Made by a program: the position numbers and the translations under genes. A DNA stretch of 64,000 bases from Asticcacaulis solisilvae (lineage in GTDB: Bacteria; Pseudomonadota; Alphaproteobacteria; Caulobacterales; Caulobacteraceae). How positions within the stretch are numbered: position 1 is the first letter of the stretch; each line of letters opens with the position of its first letter. The notes below the pieces were generated by a model. That model saw nothing but the letters and a program-made list of their open reading frames with translations, was not told the DNA's origin and did no database searches. Shown here in pieces: positions 7,759 to 17,407 of this stretch. The DNA lies in contig NZ_JAGGMI010000008.1 of NCBI RefSeq assembly GCF_017875235.1, forward strand, positions 1 to 64,000, written 5' to 3'.

Positions 7759-8159
7759 TCGAACACCTGCTCGTGATCACCCACGCCCTTCGGTGATGGC
7801 CCATACCGGTTCGGCCCCGGCGTGCCGTCCCGCAAGCCGCACTCAAAGAAGGTCCAGGCCCATCCCAGCACCGGAATCAGGTTGATCCGCCACCAGCGGT
7901 ACGATCGGTTGATATCGTGCAGCCGCTTGATGTTCAACGCCGTGCCGATCCAGAAGAACGGAAACATAGCGGCGATGATCGTCAGGTTATGGAACCACTG
8001 AACGCCCATGCCGCTGCCGTCGAGCGCCGTGTCGACGAAAAATCGCATCAGCAACACGCACATGATGCCGTAACCGATCAGGTTTACGATCGACCACAGC
8101 CAGAAGTCCCGGCGGCGGATACGGCCCTCAAGCCCGAACAGTATCCGCCACAGCTTCAT
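7755..8159 (-). CDS. DUF805 family membrane protein (paralogue 6), coupled to metG
   Basis: The protein has 134 residues. It begins [20 protein letters not shown], has four hydrophobic segments and the loop IKRLHDINRSYRWW (an unusual version of the RWHDR loop), and ends FFECGLRDGTPGPNRYGPS. The ATG at 8159 overlaps the metG stop codon (TAATG), so it should be translated by coupling to metG. The open frame to 8192 lies inside metG and is not needed. The function is unknown. Confidence 0.88.
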   Translation of the reverse strand: MKLWRILFGLEGRIRRRDFWLWSIVNLIGYGIMCVLLMRFFVDTALDGSGMGVQWFHNLTIIAAMFPFFWIGTALNIKRLHDINRSYRWWRINLIPVLGWAWTFFECGLRDGTPGPNRYGPSPKGVGDHEQVFE

Positions 8160-9874
8160 TACGCCTCGCTGCCGCCGAAGCGCTCGGCCCATTCAGCGAC
8201 CTGGCTGTCCTCGATCTTGCGGAACAGAACCTCACCCGCCACCACGGCCTGCCCCGGCTTGAGCTGCGACAGCTCGGCCTTGGCATCCGTCGACGGCCAG
8301 TTAAGCGGCAGCGTCGCTCCCACGGTCGCGGCAATCTTTTCCGCCGCAAACGGAATCATCGGTTGCGCCAGCGCGGCGTAGAGCCGCACCAGGTTCAGCC
8401 CGTGACGCACGATCACCCCCGCCCTGACCGCATCGGTCTTCAGCGCGGTCCAGGGTGCGGCCTCCTGCAGATACTCATTGCCCAGCACCCAGATGCGGCG
8501 GACGGCCTGCGCGGCCTTGCGCATCTCCATCTCCTCGAAGGCCTGCGTCGCCTCTTCGAGCAACGCCGACAGATCAGCATAGAGCTTCTCTTCCAGCGGA
8601 CCAGCCTCGCCGCCTTCCGGCACCACGCCGCCCATCTTGCCTTCAGCGAACTTGGTGATGCGGTTGACGAAGTTGCCAAGCACGTCAGCCAGGTCCTTGT
8701 TGATCGTCGCCTGGAACTGCTCCCAGGTAAACGAGCTGTCGGAGCTTTCCGGCGAATTGGCGATCAGGTACCAGCGCCAGTAGTCGGCCGGCAGCAGCTC
8801 CAGCGCCTGGTCCATGAAGACGCCGCGGTTCATCGAGGTCGAGAACTTGCCGCCGTACCAGTTGAGCCAGTTGAAGGCCTTCAACGTGTCGACCATCTTC
8901 CACGGTTCACCCGAACCGATGATGGTCGCCGGGAAGCTCACCGTGTGGAAGGCGACATTGTCCTTGCCCATGAATTCGACATAGCGCACATCGTCAGCGC
9001 CCTGATCAAGGCGCCACCAGCGCTTCCAGCCGTCGGGGTCGTTTTGCGCGTCGAACATCTCACGCGTGGCGCCGATATATTCGATCGGCGCATCAAACCA
9101 GACGTAGAAGACCTTGTTTTCAAAGCCCGGACGCGCCACGCCGTCCTTGCCTACGGGCACGCCCCACTTCAGGTCGCGGGTGATGCCGCGATCGATCAGG
9201 CCTTCTTCCAGGTGCTTGTTGGCTATGGCTTTCGCCAGGTGCGGCCAATTGTCGTGACTGGCGATCCAGTCGCGCAGTTGCGGCTCGACCTTGGTTTGCA
9301 GCAAATACAGATGCTTGGTGTCTCGAACTTCCAGATTGGTTGAACCGGACACAGCTGAATACGGGTTTTTCAGGTCGGTCGGATCCAGCAACCGGCCGCA
9401 ATTGTCGCACTGGTCGCCGCGCGCCTTCTCATAGCCGCAGTGCGGACAGGTGCCTTCGACATAGCGGTCGGGCAGGAAGCGGCCGTCGTCGATGGAATAG
9501 ACCATCTTGTCGGTGCGTTCCTCGATCAACCCGTTACGGTCCAGCGCATCGCAGAACATCTGGGTTAGTTCGCGATTCTGCGGCGACGATGAGCGGCCGA
9601 ACCAGTCGTAGCTCAGGCCGAACTGCTCGCCGGCATTCTTCTGGATCAGGTGCTGCTCGTCGCAATAGGTGCGCACATCCTGACCGGCCTTGGCGGCAGC
9701 CAGCTCGGCGGGGGTGCCGTGCTCGTCGGTGGCGCAGATATAGAGGACGTCGTGGCCCCTCGCCCGCATGAACCGCGCATAGACGTCGGCGGGCAACATG
9801 GACCCGGCCAGATTGCCGAGGTGCTTGATGCCGTTTATGTACGGAAGCGCGGAAGTGATGAGGATGCGGGACAT
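8159..9874 (-). CDS. metG: Methionyl-tRNA synthetase
   Basis: This class I aminoacyl-tRNA synthetase charges tRNA-Met in the cytosol. It has 571 residues from an ATG directly before the family N-terminus [19 protein letters not shown]. The HLGN in this segment is the HIGH signature. The connective-peptide domain has one zinc knuckle, [17 protein letters not shown]. The KMSKS-type loop appears as KFSTSMNRG near residue 343. The anticodon-binding helical domain follows. The protein lacks the C-terminal EMAP-II-like dimerisation domain, the usual short form in alphaproteobacteria. Two DUF805 genes follow in an overlapping arrangement. Confidence 0.96.
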   Translation of the reverse strand: MSRILITSALPYINGIKHLGNLAGSMLPADVYARFMRARGHDVLYICATDEHGTPAELAAAKAGQDVRTYCDEQHLIQKNAGEQFGLSYDWFGRSSSPQNRELTQMFCDALDRNGLIEERTDKMVYSIDDGRFLPDRYVEGTCPHCGYEKARGDQCDNCGRLLDPTDLKNPYSAVSGSTNLEVRDTKHLYLLQTKVEPQLRDWIASHDNWPHLAKAIANKHLEEGLIDRGITRDLKWGVPVGKDGVARPGFENKVFYVWFDAPIEYIGATREMFDAQNDPDGWKRWWRLDQGADDVRYVEFMGKDNVAFHTVSFPATIIGSGEPWKMVDTLKAFNWLNWYGGKFSTSMNRGVFMDQALELLPADYWRWYLIANSPESSDSSFTWEQFQATINKDLADVLGNFVNRITKFAEGKMGGVVPEGGEAGPLEEKLYADLSALLEEATQAFEEMEMRKAAQAVRRIWVLGNEYLQEAAPWTALKTDAVRAGVIVRHGLNLVRLYAALAQPMIPFAAEKIAATVGATLPLNWPSTDAKAELSQLKPGQAVVAGEVLFRKIEDSQVAEWAERFGGSEA

Positions 9875-10034
9875 GGAGTGTGCTCTACCGGGATCATGGG
9901 GAGTCGATCGCAGACCTGTATTTTCTCGGCTTCTGCACAGCAAGCTTTATTTCGTTTGAAATTGCTCTGGACAAGCCGTTTTGGTCTCGGCATAAGGCGC
10001 GCCTTGCCAGTCGCATTGTCGGCTGGAACGGTTG

Positions 10035-10110
10035 GCCGGCTTAGCTCAGTTGGTAGAGCAGTTGTTTTGTAAACATCAGGTCACGGGTTCGAATCCTGTA
10101 GCCGGCACCA
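10035..10110 (+). tRNA. tRNA-Thr (anticodon TGT)
   Basis: The gene reads GCCGGCTTAGCTCAGTTGG at the 5' end and GGGTTCGAATCCTGTAGCCGGCACCA-type bases at the 3' end, with a 7-bp acceptor stem and an encoded CCA. The anticodon loop TTTTGTAAA has TGT. The first prophage gene lies 160 bp downstream. tRNA 3' ends are common integration sites, so this may be the left attachment site, although I could not see a second copy of its 3' end in the window. Confidence 0.95.
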
Positions 10111-10269
10111 CTCGCTTGTTACTCGTTATAGCGATATCGCTTATCGAAGCTGATAGCACCCACGTCTTTTTCCACGATCAACGGAACGAAGCGATCTCGC
10201 TTGCGGCAGCGATGATCTGACAGGCTCTTCAGCAGAGTCCCAAATCCCGGGCATGTGAAATCACAGCGA

Positions 10270-13023
10270 TCAAGTTCTGGGCATCTTCCCCGCCTTCAGG
10301 TCCGTTACCAAGGCCGCGACGGTTTGCGACAGCAGCTTGACGGCGTTATCCAGGTCCTGCATGTCGGACTGCGTAGGCGCGGCCGTGTATGTTTTCCCGG
10401 CGTAGGCTGCATAAGCCGCCCGCGACAAAGTGCCCGACGGCGCGCCCCAGCCCGTCTGGACCCCTGACAGCGCCATATTGCCGGCAATACGTATCTCATC
10501 TGAAAAGTCAGCAAAGGCGGCACTGAACTTCAGCTCATCTAGCTTCGACCCATAATATCCAGTCAAGTGCCCCTTGCCGCCCGACGTGTCGGGATCATCG
10601 TCGCCAAACTGGATGTACCCGTAACCGCCGGTATGGGTGAACCGCATCTTGCCCCGACCAGCAATGTTCATGATCAGGTCACCGGTAAACGTCTCGCCCG
10701 CCTTGTTCGCGGCGGTATAGCCCAAGGCCGCCGTCACCACGGCCGAACTCAGGCCTATCGGCAAGGTGTACCATACGCCGGACCGGCGGGCGCACCAAGT
10801 TCCCATGCTACTTCCCGTCGCCGCCGGGATATCTGGATCGGCGTCGGCCGACCAGATCAGGGAGCCGTTGGCACATGCCGGCAGATTGGCAACCGTAAAG
10901 GCCGAGGCCTGATCGCGGATTGTTACAATAGTGCTGGCGCCGACATATCGGTTGGCGGCCGTTACGTTCGACAGCACGTTGTCCAGGCACTCAATGGGTC
11001 CGGCAATTCCAGCGCCAAAAACGAAGCCGTAGATATGCGCTGCAGCCGCGATCCCATCGATCTGATTGCCTGTGATTATGCCCTTGGTCCCCGACTGGAT
11101 GTTGCAGAAAATCCCGAGAGTGGCGTTCTGCAACGGAATATTCATGGTGTTTCCGGAGATCACGAAGCCGCTGAGAAACTGATACCCCGGGTTGGCAACC
11201 TCGATGATGCCTTCGTTCAGCGGGGTGATGTTCGGCTCGATGACCTTGAATTCGTTCCCGATTATGGCGAGGTCCTTGAACGTATGCGGCGACGTGCCGG
11301 ACACGACGATGCACTTGACGCCCTGCTCTTCGATCTTGTTACCGGACACGTTTACGCCGGCGATGGCGTGGTTATCCACTGCGATTTGCAGAAAATATTG
11401 CGAACCGACAGCGACATTGTTGATGATGTCGCAGTAGCCGCTTTTTAGAAGGATTGCTCCTGCCTGGTTGGTGAGGATAGCAGTGGTGTAACCCTGGAAC
11501 TTGTTGCCGTCGAGAACGCCGCCGCCGATCTCGATGCCGGCGCCGCCTTCGTTCGACCACGCATAGTTTTTCCAGCCCTGAAAATAGTTGGCGCGCTTTA
11601 CAATCTGCGCACACCAATATTCCCTGATGCAATTGAATTGATTATCGAACACACAATCTTCGATCACCGTCGACGATTGAGTGTACTGCGTACCACTAAT
11701 ATTAGGCCCCCAAAGGCCAATGCCATCGCCCGACGTCTTCTGGCTGTAAGCGTTGAACTGAATTTTGCTGATGTGCGACGCATATTTCGACGTGATCTTG
11801 AGACAATCACCGCTATAGTTGTCGATCAACGCCGTTATGCGTGCGGACGATATCTCGCCTGGGCCCGCTGCCCCGCCCGCGCCATAGACGGTGATGTGCG
11901 ACGTCAGGGCAATCGCTGAGTTCTTGGCGTAGCGCCCAGCGGGGATAAAGAGCGGGCGTCCAAGATACGCCGCTGCTTCGAAAGCATCTTGCAGGAAGGG
12001 CGCATCATCTTGGCTTTCGTTCCCCTTGGCGCCGAATGCCTTGGCGTTGAGGGCGACATCCGACATTTCCCAATAGGCGCCGTCCGCCGACTGAAAATAG
12101 CCAGGGTGCGACGGAGCAGACACGACGCGCCTATAGGTCGAACCGCCCCCGTCGCCCGCTGCGTAAAACCCGTTCGTCAGCACGGTGCTGGCCGCCGCTT
12201 CAATCATTGCCGCTTCAGCCAGCGCCTTCGAGGCAAAATTACCTAGCGCCCCGATCGCGGCGGCCTGCGCTGTCGATAATGGCAATGCCGCTTCGTGATC
12301 CGTCCAGTCGCTATTCGTCAGGCCCGCGCCAAGCTCATAGGTCTTACCGTCCGACAACACCTTGACGCGCATCCCCTCTTCACGATGGCCCGCCGGGATC
12401 GCGTTGCGGGCGGTGATATCCGCCACGCCTGTGCGATATCCGCCCTTCATCAGATTGGATACACGAACGTGCCTGCCGGTCGTCTCGTTGTCATTCTCGA
12501 AAATGTCAATGCCGTCCGCTGTCAAGACGCTTGCCGCGTCCCAGCGAAAGATGCCGCCATCCGCACCAGTCACGATGACGGTTTCGCCGTCGCTAAGATC
12601 TTCCAGTGCCTGCATGTCGTCAACGGCCGCCAGGAAGACAGCTGCTCGGAACGGCGTGGCTTCGACGAGGTGCCCGCCGTCATCCGCAGCCAGAACCACA
12701 TTGTTTGAAACGGCGTTCGTTATCGTAATCGCCGTGCCGCCAGCGAAGCTGACTTTTGAGACGTAGGCGGTGTTGCCGGAATTGACGCCGGTCGCAGCCG
12801 ACGTGTCCCAGACAACGTCGCGGGTCAAGGTGGTCGAACTGGTCAGCGTGCCGTAGCCGATCTCCCAGACCGAGCCCTGCACGGCAGTATAGGCGACCTT
12901 GTCACCAGTGTTGAACACCGCTGAAAAAGCACGATGGGCCGCGGAGGCGCCCTGAAGGGTAAAAGACCCTATTCCGGAAGCTGTGGCAGATTCCGAGACG
13001 CGATTAGCCTGTTTCAGTGCCAT
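10270..13023 (-). CDS. Phage tail spike / tail fibre with parallel beta-helix
   Basis: This ~917-residue structural protein has an N-terminal ~130 residues typical of tail-fibre adaptors (start MALKQANRVSESA; GTGSFTLQG-like segment; VWEIGYGTLTSSTTLTRDV). A linker follows, then a central region rich in ITGN, VSGNK and IIGNEF turns that marks a right-handed parallel beta-helix, as in pectate-lyase-like spikes. The AFGAKGNESQDDAPFLQDAF motif near residue 335 is the usual entry to such spikes. The C-terminus has a helical segment, LDNAVKLLSQTVAALVTDL, probably for trimerisation. I prefer the ATG at 13023 because AGGAG is 9 bases upstream of it and only 3 from the ATG at 13029. It would bind or degrade host surface polysaccharide. 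Confidence 0.85.
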   Translation of the reverse strand: MALKQANRVSESATASGIGSFTLQGASAAHRAFSAVFNTGDKVAYTAVQGSVWEIGYGTLTSSTTLTRDVVWDTSAATGVNSGNTAYVSKVSFAGGTAITITNAVSNNVVLAADDGGHLVEATPFRAAVFLAAVDDMQALEDLSDGETVIVTGADGGIFRWDAASVLTADGIDIFENDNETTGRHVRVSNLMKGGYRTGVADITARNAIPAGHREEGMRVKVLSDGKTYELGAGLTNSDWTDHEAALPLSTAQAAAIGALGNFASKALAEAAMIEAAASTVLTNGFYAAGDGGGSTYRRVVSAPSHPGYFQSADGAYWEMSDVALNAKAFGAKGNESQDDAPFLQDAFEAAAYLGRPLFIPAGRYAKNSAIALTSHITVYGAGGAAGPGEISSARITALIDNYSGDCLKITSKYASHISKIQFNAYSQKTSGDGIGLWGPNISGTQYTQSSTVIEDCVFDNQFNCIREYWCAQIVKRANYFQGWKNYAWSNEGGAGIEIGGGVLDGNKFQGYTTAILTNQAGAILLKSGYCDIINNVAVGSQYFLQIAVDNHAIAGVNVSGNKIEEQGVKCIVVSGTSPHTFKDLAIIGNEFKVIEPNITPLNEGIIEVANPGYQFLSGFVISGNTMNIPLQNATLGIFCNIQSGTKGIITGNQIDGIAAAAHIYGFVFGAGIAGPIECLDNVLSNVTAANRYVGASTIVTIRDQASAFTVANLPACANGSLIWSADADPDIPAATGSSMGTWCARRSGVWYTLPIGLSSAVVTAALGYTAANKAGETFTGDLIMNIAGRGKMRFTHTGGYGYIQFGDDDPDTSGGKGHLTGYYGSKLDELKFSAAFADFSDEIRIAGNMALSGVQTGWGAPSGTLSRAAYAAYAGKTYTAAPTQSDMQDLDNAVKLLSQTVAALVTDLKAGKMPRT

Positions 13024-13212
13024 GGGCATGAACTCCTAAGCGGATAGTTGTGGAAAGAGATCGGCGGAACAGGTCCACCGCTGGCAAACTACATTTGTCG
13101 GAATATGCGCTCCTTGCCCACCAGGGCGAGGCGTATCGGCGTTTGATCTCCCGGCTCCCCCTTGACAGCCCAGAAACCGTGTACGAAGATATTCGTAGAT
13201 AATGAGGTAGGC

Positions 13213-14709
13213 ATGACACAACTGACAAGGCGTGGGGTTATCAGTTTCGTGGGCGCGACCAGTCTTGTCCCCAACCTCGCGCGGGCGAACCCAGCGGCGG
13301 CGCTCGAAGGCACCTTGGCCGAACTGCTGCTGCAGGACGGCAAGACCTTGCGCGTCACGCTTGCCGACGCCATGACAGGCTTGAACACCCCTGCCCTCAG
13401 CGTCGCGGCCATTTCGCGCTATCAGCTCGACTGGGCGCAGGCCTACGGCGTCACCGGCCCCGGCGAAAGCGCCAAAGCGACAACTGACACCCTTTTCCAG
13501 GCCGCCTCGATCTCCAAGCCCGTCGCCGCTACCGGCGCGCTCTATCAGGTGCAGCGCGGACGGCTCGATCTCGACGGCAATGTCAATGACAGGCTCAAAA
13601 GCTGGAAGGTGCCCGACAACGCATTTACCGCCACCGAAAAAGTCACCCTGCGCCGGCTAATCTCGCATACGGCGGGCCTGAGCGTGCATGGCTTTCCGGG
13701 TTATGCCACCGATGTCCCACGCCCAACCGTGCAACAGATCCTCGACGGCGTGGCGCCCGCCAATACTGATCCCGTGCGCGTCGTCTTCACCCCCGGCAGC
13801 CGCCAGCAATATTCCGGCGGCGGCGTCACGGTCGAACAGCTTTTGATGACTGACGTGACAGGCCGCGACTTCCCTGCCCTGATGCAGGAAACCGTCCTCG
13901 GTCCGCTGGGGATGAAGTCATCGACCTATGAACAGCCCCTCTCCAACGCACGTACGGCGCTGGCGGCCGCCGGCACCCGAATGGACGGCAAGCCAGTGGG
14001 CGGCCGCTGGCACATCTATCCGGAAATGGCGGCGGCGGGCCTGTGGACGACGCCATCCGACCTCGCCCACTTCGCCATCGCTACGGCTAAGGCACGTCTC
14101 GGCCAGGCCAATCCCGTCCTGTCAAAAGCGACCATGGCCGAGATGTTCCGCCCCGTCCCCAATGGCGACATACTGGGCTTTTTCAGCCATTCCAAAAACC
14201 CCGGCAGCTTCGAACACAGCGGCTCCAATGCCGGCTTCCGCTCGCTGCTGATCATGAACGGCGATACCGGCGACGGCGTGGCCGTGATGACCAATTCCGA
14301 CGGTGGCGCATTGGTTCAGGACCTGATCATGCGCCGCGTCGGCCAACTCTACAACTGGAAGCACGACTTCGGCGGTCCGGCCCGCGCCATCCCCTTGGTG
14401 GCCATCCTTCACGGCGCCGACCTGGCGCTCAGCCACTTCGAAGCGGTGCGCGCCTCGGCCTTCGAATATGACCTCAATATGGGCGGCTACGCGCTGATGT
14501 CCGCCGGCCGCATCGCAGAAGCCATCCGCCTGTTCCGCCGCAATGCCGAGGCCTACCCGCAGTCGGCCAACGTCTATGACAGCCTGGCTGAAGCCTATGA
14601 AGCCGCGGGCGACAAGGCCAATGCGATCGCCAACTACCGCCTGTCATTGGAACGCGACCCGAACAACGGCCATGCCAGTGAGCGCCTTAAGGCTCTGGGA
14701 CAGGGCTAA
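13213..14709 (+). CDS. Tat-exported serine hydrolase (beta-lactamase/PBP4* fold) with C-terminal TPR
   Basis: The protein has 498 residues. The N-terminus LTRRGVISFVGATS is a twin-arginine signal. The serine hydrolase domain has the SxxK motif in QAASISKPVAA near residue 97, YSG in QQYSGGGVTVE near 200, and the third motif HSG in FEHSGSNAG near 335. It belongs to the beta-lactamase-related family that includes class C enzymes, D-aminopeptidases and esterases. The last ~90 residues hold a TPR-like pair (AEAYPQSANVYDSLAEAYEA, then DKANAIANYRLSLERDPNNG). The start is set by GAGGTAGG 5-6 bases upstream. It lies on the plus strand between two minus-strand phage genes, so it is either prophage cargo or a host gene stranded by rearrangement. 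The substrate is unknown. Confidence 0.85.
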   Translation: MTQLTRRGVISFVGATSLVPNLARANPAAALEGTLAELLLQDGKTLRVTLADAMTGLNTPALSVAAISRYQLDWAQAYGVTGPGESAKATTDTLFQAASISKPVAATGALYQVQRGRLDLDGNVNDRLKSWKVPDNAFTATEKVTLRRLISHTAGLSVHGFPGYATDVPRPTVQQILDGVAPANTDPVRVVFTPGSRQQYSGGGVTVEQLLMTDVTGRDFPALMQETVLGPLGMKSSTYEQPLSNARTALAAAGTRMDGKPVGGRWHIYPEMAAAGLWTTPSDLAHFAIATAKARLGQANPVLSKATMAEMFRPVPNGDILGFFSHSKNPGSFEHSGSNAGFRSLLIMNGDTGDGVAVMTNSDGGALVQDLIMRRVGQLYNWKHDFGGPARAIPLVAILHGADLALSHFEAVRASAFEYDLNMGGYALMSAGRIAEAIRLFRRNAEAYPQSANVYDSLAEAYEAAGDKANAIANYRLSLERDPNNGHASERLKALGQG

Positions 14710-14713
14710 ACTC

Positions 14714-15040
14714 TTAGTCCTTATCGACCTTCTGATCGAGCTTATCGAAGACCTTCTCGAACTTGGCCGACATGTTGCGCCCCAGCTCATCGATCTTGCG
14801 TTCGGTATTCTGCTGGTAGTTCTCGACCTGGCTTTGCGTGTTCTCGTCGAACTTGGCCAGGGCCGCGACCGAACTCGTCAACTTGTCATTGAAATGGTCG
14901 ATGCGCTCATTTGCGAGGTTGATCCGCCCTTCCTGGCGCATCGCCCAGATGATCACACCCGCCCAGGTGACGAGCACGCTGAAACCCACGGCGATCAGCG
15001 ACACGATGACGGCGGGCGTCAGGCCCGACATGGTGCTCAT
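14714..15040 (-). CDS. Small phage protein with one membrane helix and coiled coil (lysis module)
   Basis: This 108-residue protein has an N-terminal hydrophobic helix (PAVIVSLIAVGFSVLVTWAG, residues 9-28) followed by a charged, heptad-like helical region (RIDHFNDKLTSSVAALAKFD and ERKIDELGRNMSAKFEKVFD). This architecture fits an accessory lysis or spanin-like inner-membrane protein, but I do not recognise a named family. Its ATG overlaps the holin stop by 4 bases (ATGA). The longer frame to 15550 is a shadow of the holin gene. Confidence 0.7.
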   Translation of the reverse strand: MSTMSGLTPAVIVSLIAVGFSVLVTWAGVIIWAMRQEGRINLANERIDHFNDKLTSSVAALAKFDENTQSQVENYQQNTERKIDELGRNMSAKFEKVFDKLDQKVDKD

Positions 15041-15558
15041 GCGCTTTTCCCCGCCGCTTGGGCCAACAAATTCGTCTTCGCCTGGCCGCCCGAGGTCGAG
15101 CCGAACCAGAAGTTCAGCACCTGTGTAAATGCGGTGCCTAACGCTCCCAGCATCAGCCACGCCGCCTGGTCCGTGCCGCTCGTCCGCGCCCAGCCGGACA
15201 GCACAAAGAACAGCGCCGCGAAGAAACCCGTCACCACAAAAGCCGACAGCGCCATCTGCGGCCAGTGATTGACGCGGAACAGCTCGCGCGCACTGCCGCG
15301 GTCCCGCACCTCCAGCTCGAAGACATTGACGCCCAGTTGCGCCATGCGCGCCTTGAAATCGAACTCGGCGGACTTGATGGCCGCCAGCACCTCGGGCGAC
15401 GCCCCGACAATGGCGTTGGCCAGTTCGTCGTCTGAACCTGCTGCCTTGCCCAGCACGGCACTGGAGATGGCCGTCACTGCCGCCCCGGCCAATGGCCCGC
15501 CAAGCCCGGCCGCGATCGTCGGCGCCACGCTTTTCAGTATGTTTTTCCAATCCGACAT
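15037..15558 (-). CDS. Phage holin of the three-TM, GTA-release type
   Basis: This 173-residue membrane protein begins MSDWKNILKSVAPTIAAGLG, then has GGPLAGAAVTAISSAVLGK, a first amphipathic or hydrophobic segment seen in the 3-TM holin family first linked to gene-transfer-agent release. Two clear helices follow (MALSAFVVTGFFAALFFVLS and WLMLGALGTAFTQVLNFWFG). Holins make inner-membrane holes that let the endolysin reach the wall. The ATG overlaps the stop of the endolysin gene (TGATG arrangement), and the small coiled-coil protein follows in overlap, giving a compact lysis cassette. Confidence 0.82.
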   Translation of the reverse strand: MSDWKNILKSVAPTIAAGLGGPLAGAAVTAISSAVLGKAAGSDDELANAIVGASPEVLAAIKSAEFDFKARMAQLGVNVFELEVRDRGSARELFRVNHWPQMALSAFVVTGFFAALFFVLSGWARTSGTDQAAWLMLGALGTAFTQVLNFWFGSTSGGQAKTNLLAQAAGKSA

Positions 15559-16025
15559 CACGCCCTCATCAGGTTTTCGGCGATGCGCTGCGCCCAGCCG
15601 CGCCCAAAGGTCGGCCATTCGGCCAGGTTGTTCAGAAAATCGAGCCTGTGCCCGTTGAACCGCGCCTTCAGCCCTTCCGGATCGGCATCGCGCAATGCCT
15701 TGAGCGTCACAGGACCGATCTCGCCGTCATCATCGACCTTGACCGCCAGTTGCAACAGGCGCACCGCCCGGCTCAGGCCCGAATTGACCGCCGTATCGAA
15801 CAGATCAAAGCGCATCGCTTCCGGCACGCGCTCGCAGCCCGACCGGATCCAGTAGTCGCGATAATAGATGGCCCGCGCCCGCTCAATCGTCAGATTACGA
15901 ATATCCTCAAAGGGATAGGCGCGCTTACTGATGCCGAACTTCGTCTCCCCACCCGGGTCGCGCGCATCGTTGACATAGCCGCCCTCATGGCCGATCAATA
16001 GCTTGAACGCCTCGTCAAAAGTCAT
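15558..16025 (-). CDS. Phage endolysin, GH108 family N-acetylmuramidase
   Basis: This 155-residue lysozyme begins MTFDEAFKLLIGHEGGYVND. The Glu of the HEGGY motif (residue 14) is the catalytic acid of the GH108 family. The following segment DPGGETKFGISKRAYP is also conserved. The C-terminal half (VKVDDDGEIGPVTLKALRD and FLNNLAEWPTFGRGWAQRI) is the peptidoglycan-binding domain found in these enzymes. There is no signal peptide, so it depends on the adjoining holin. AAGGA sits 7 bases before the ATG. Of the lysis and tail-tip block, the lysis genes are the ones that remain intact. Confidence 0.92.
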   Translation of the reverse strand: MTFDEAFKLLIGHEGGYVNDARDPGGETKFGISKRAYPFEDIRNLTIERARAIYYRDYWIRSGCERVPEAMRFDLFDTAVNSGLSRAVRLLQLAVKVDDDGEIGPVTLKALRDADPEGLKARFNGHRLDFLNNLAEWPTFGRGWAQRIAENLMRA

Positions 16026-16042
16026 TGTTATATCCTTGAAAT

Positions 16043-17407
16043 TTAAAGCGCGCGCAGTCCCGCACGCGCCAGATTGAGCGCCGCCAGCGTCGCCTCGGCC
16101 TTTTTTGCCGTCCAGCCGGCGCCCTGTCCCACCAGCATCATCGACAGCGGAAGGCTGAGATACTTGTCCTGCGCGCGGAAGGCGTAGAGGGCCTGGATGC
16201 CGTTATAGGTGCCCGCCAGCCCCGGGAACACGTCCAGACCCCTGTCCCGGTCCATCAGGATATCGTCGTCGCGGAAGACCGGCTGCAACACGCCCGCGTC
16301 ATCGGCGATGAACTGGAGCGGCAGGCCGGGGCCGCCGACGCGGATCTTCCACACGCCGCCAATCTCGACCTGCTGCGCCTGGCACGCGGTCTCCAGCGCC
16401 TCCATGACGTCGGCCGGCTCGTCCGACAGCGATATCTCAAGGCCGGCGGTAAAGCGCTTCTCCGTGCCGCCGGCGATGGCGACCGGTTCATCGCAGTCGT
16501 TCATCGCCGCCACCCAGTTGTCGAGCGGCAGGTCCTCGGCCGCCGCCTCGCCACCATAGACGCCGCCGTCCGGCAGCCGGATGCCGCGATGCAGTTGTAG
16601 ATCATGACGACCGGGTTCGGTCGTCAGCTAGGTCGCCGGGTTTTCCCAGCTCTGCGCTGGGTCACGCGGATCGTAAAGCGGGATGCCCGTCTCTTCGAAG
16701 CGCACTGTCGGCGGGCTGTTCAGCACCTCGCGATTGTAGCGGAAGACCAGGACCGCATAGGGACGGCCACGGCCGACGGCGGTGTGCTCCCACGGACGGT
16801 CGGGATCACCGCCGAATTTGGCGGTCAGCAGCGGGTCCGCCGTGACCTGGGTGCCGTCATAGGCGTTGATCCAGGCATTGCCGTCATAGATGCCCTTGAT
16901 TGCATGGCCATAGACGCTCGAACCGCCGATCAGGCTCTGGCCCGGGACGACCACGGCGTAATCGTCGTTGAGGATCAGCCGCGACATCCGCTGGCGCGGG
17001 ATACAGCCGCGCGCGATGACATAGGGCAGGTACGCATTGAGCGTCTTCCCGTCCGTGCCATAGGTGTTGAGCGGCATGACCAACTGCCCCGCAGTGGCGA
17101 AACGGCCAAGGACGAAGGTCTGCGACACGGCGCCGCCGGTCGAGGTCTGAGTCTTGATGCCGGCCGCCCGCGCCTTGGGCTTCTTGCTCAGCGCCTGCGA
17201 CAGCAGCGACATGCCGACCGACCGAAGCAGGAAGGTCGTCGCGCTGTGGATAGCGAAAGCGACGCTCATTCCGGCGCCGAACACGGTGGTCGCGATTCCG
17301 GAAACCCAGGTCGCGACCGCCGCCGTCACCGGATCGGCGTGCGCCACACCGGCCCCGACAAGACAGTTGACGGCGACCAGCGCCAGGATCAGTTTGAGTT
17401 TTTTCAT
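16043..17407 (-). pseudogene. Broken tail tip / central hub protein (lambda J-like)
   Basis: The frame starts at ATG 17407 (MKKLKLILALVAVNC, a signal-like hydrophobic N-terminus), overlapping the preceding gene by 4 bases. It continues with tail-hub features: KTQTSTGGAVSQTFVLGRFA, LNDDYAVVVPGQSL, VYGHAIKGIYDGN and NSPPTVRFEETGIPLYD. After ENPAT comes an in-frame TAG (16628-16630). Beyond it the text VMIYNCI in one frame and RGIRLPDGGVYGGEAAAEDL in another show an insertion and a 1-base frameshift. The third piece (from about 16513) continues hub-like with VMEALETACQAQQVEIGGVW and PFPGL-like PGLAGTYNGI, then ends at 16043. Normal hub proteins are several hundred residues longer, so the C-terminal part is also lost. 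It is nonfunctional as a single polypeptide. Confidence 0.8.

Noticed and set aside
10035-10110. tRNA-Thr 3' end as proven attachment site of the prophage
   Set aside because: No second copy of the tRNA 3' end was seen at the right side of the prophage, and no integrase is present. It remains only a possibility.
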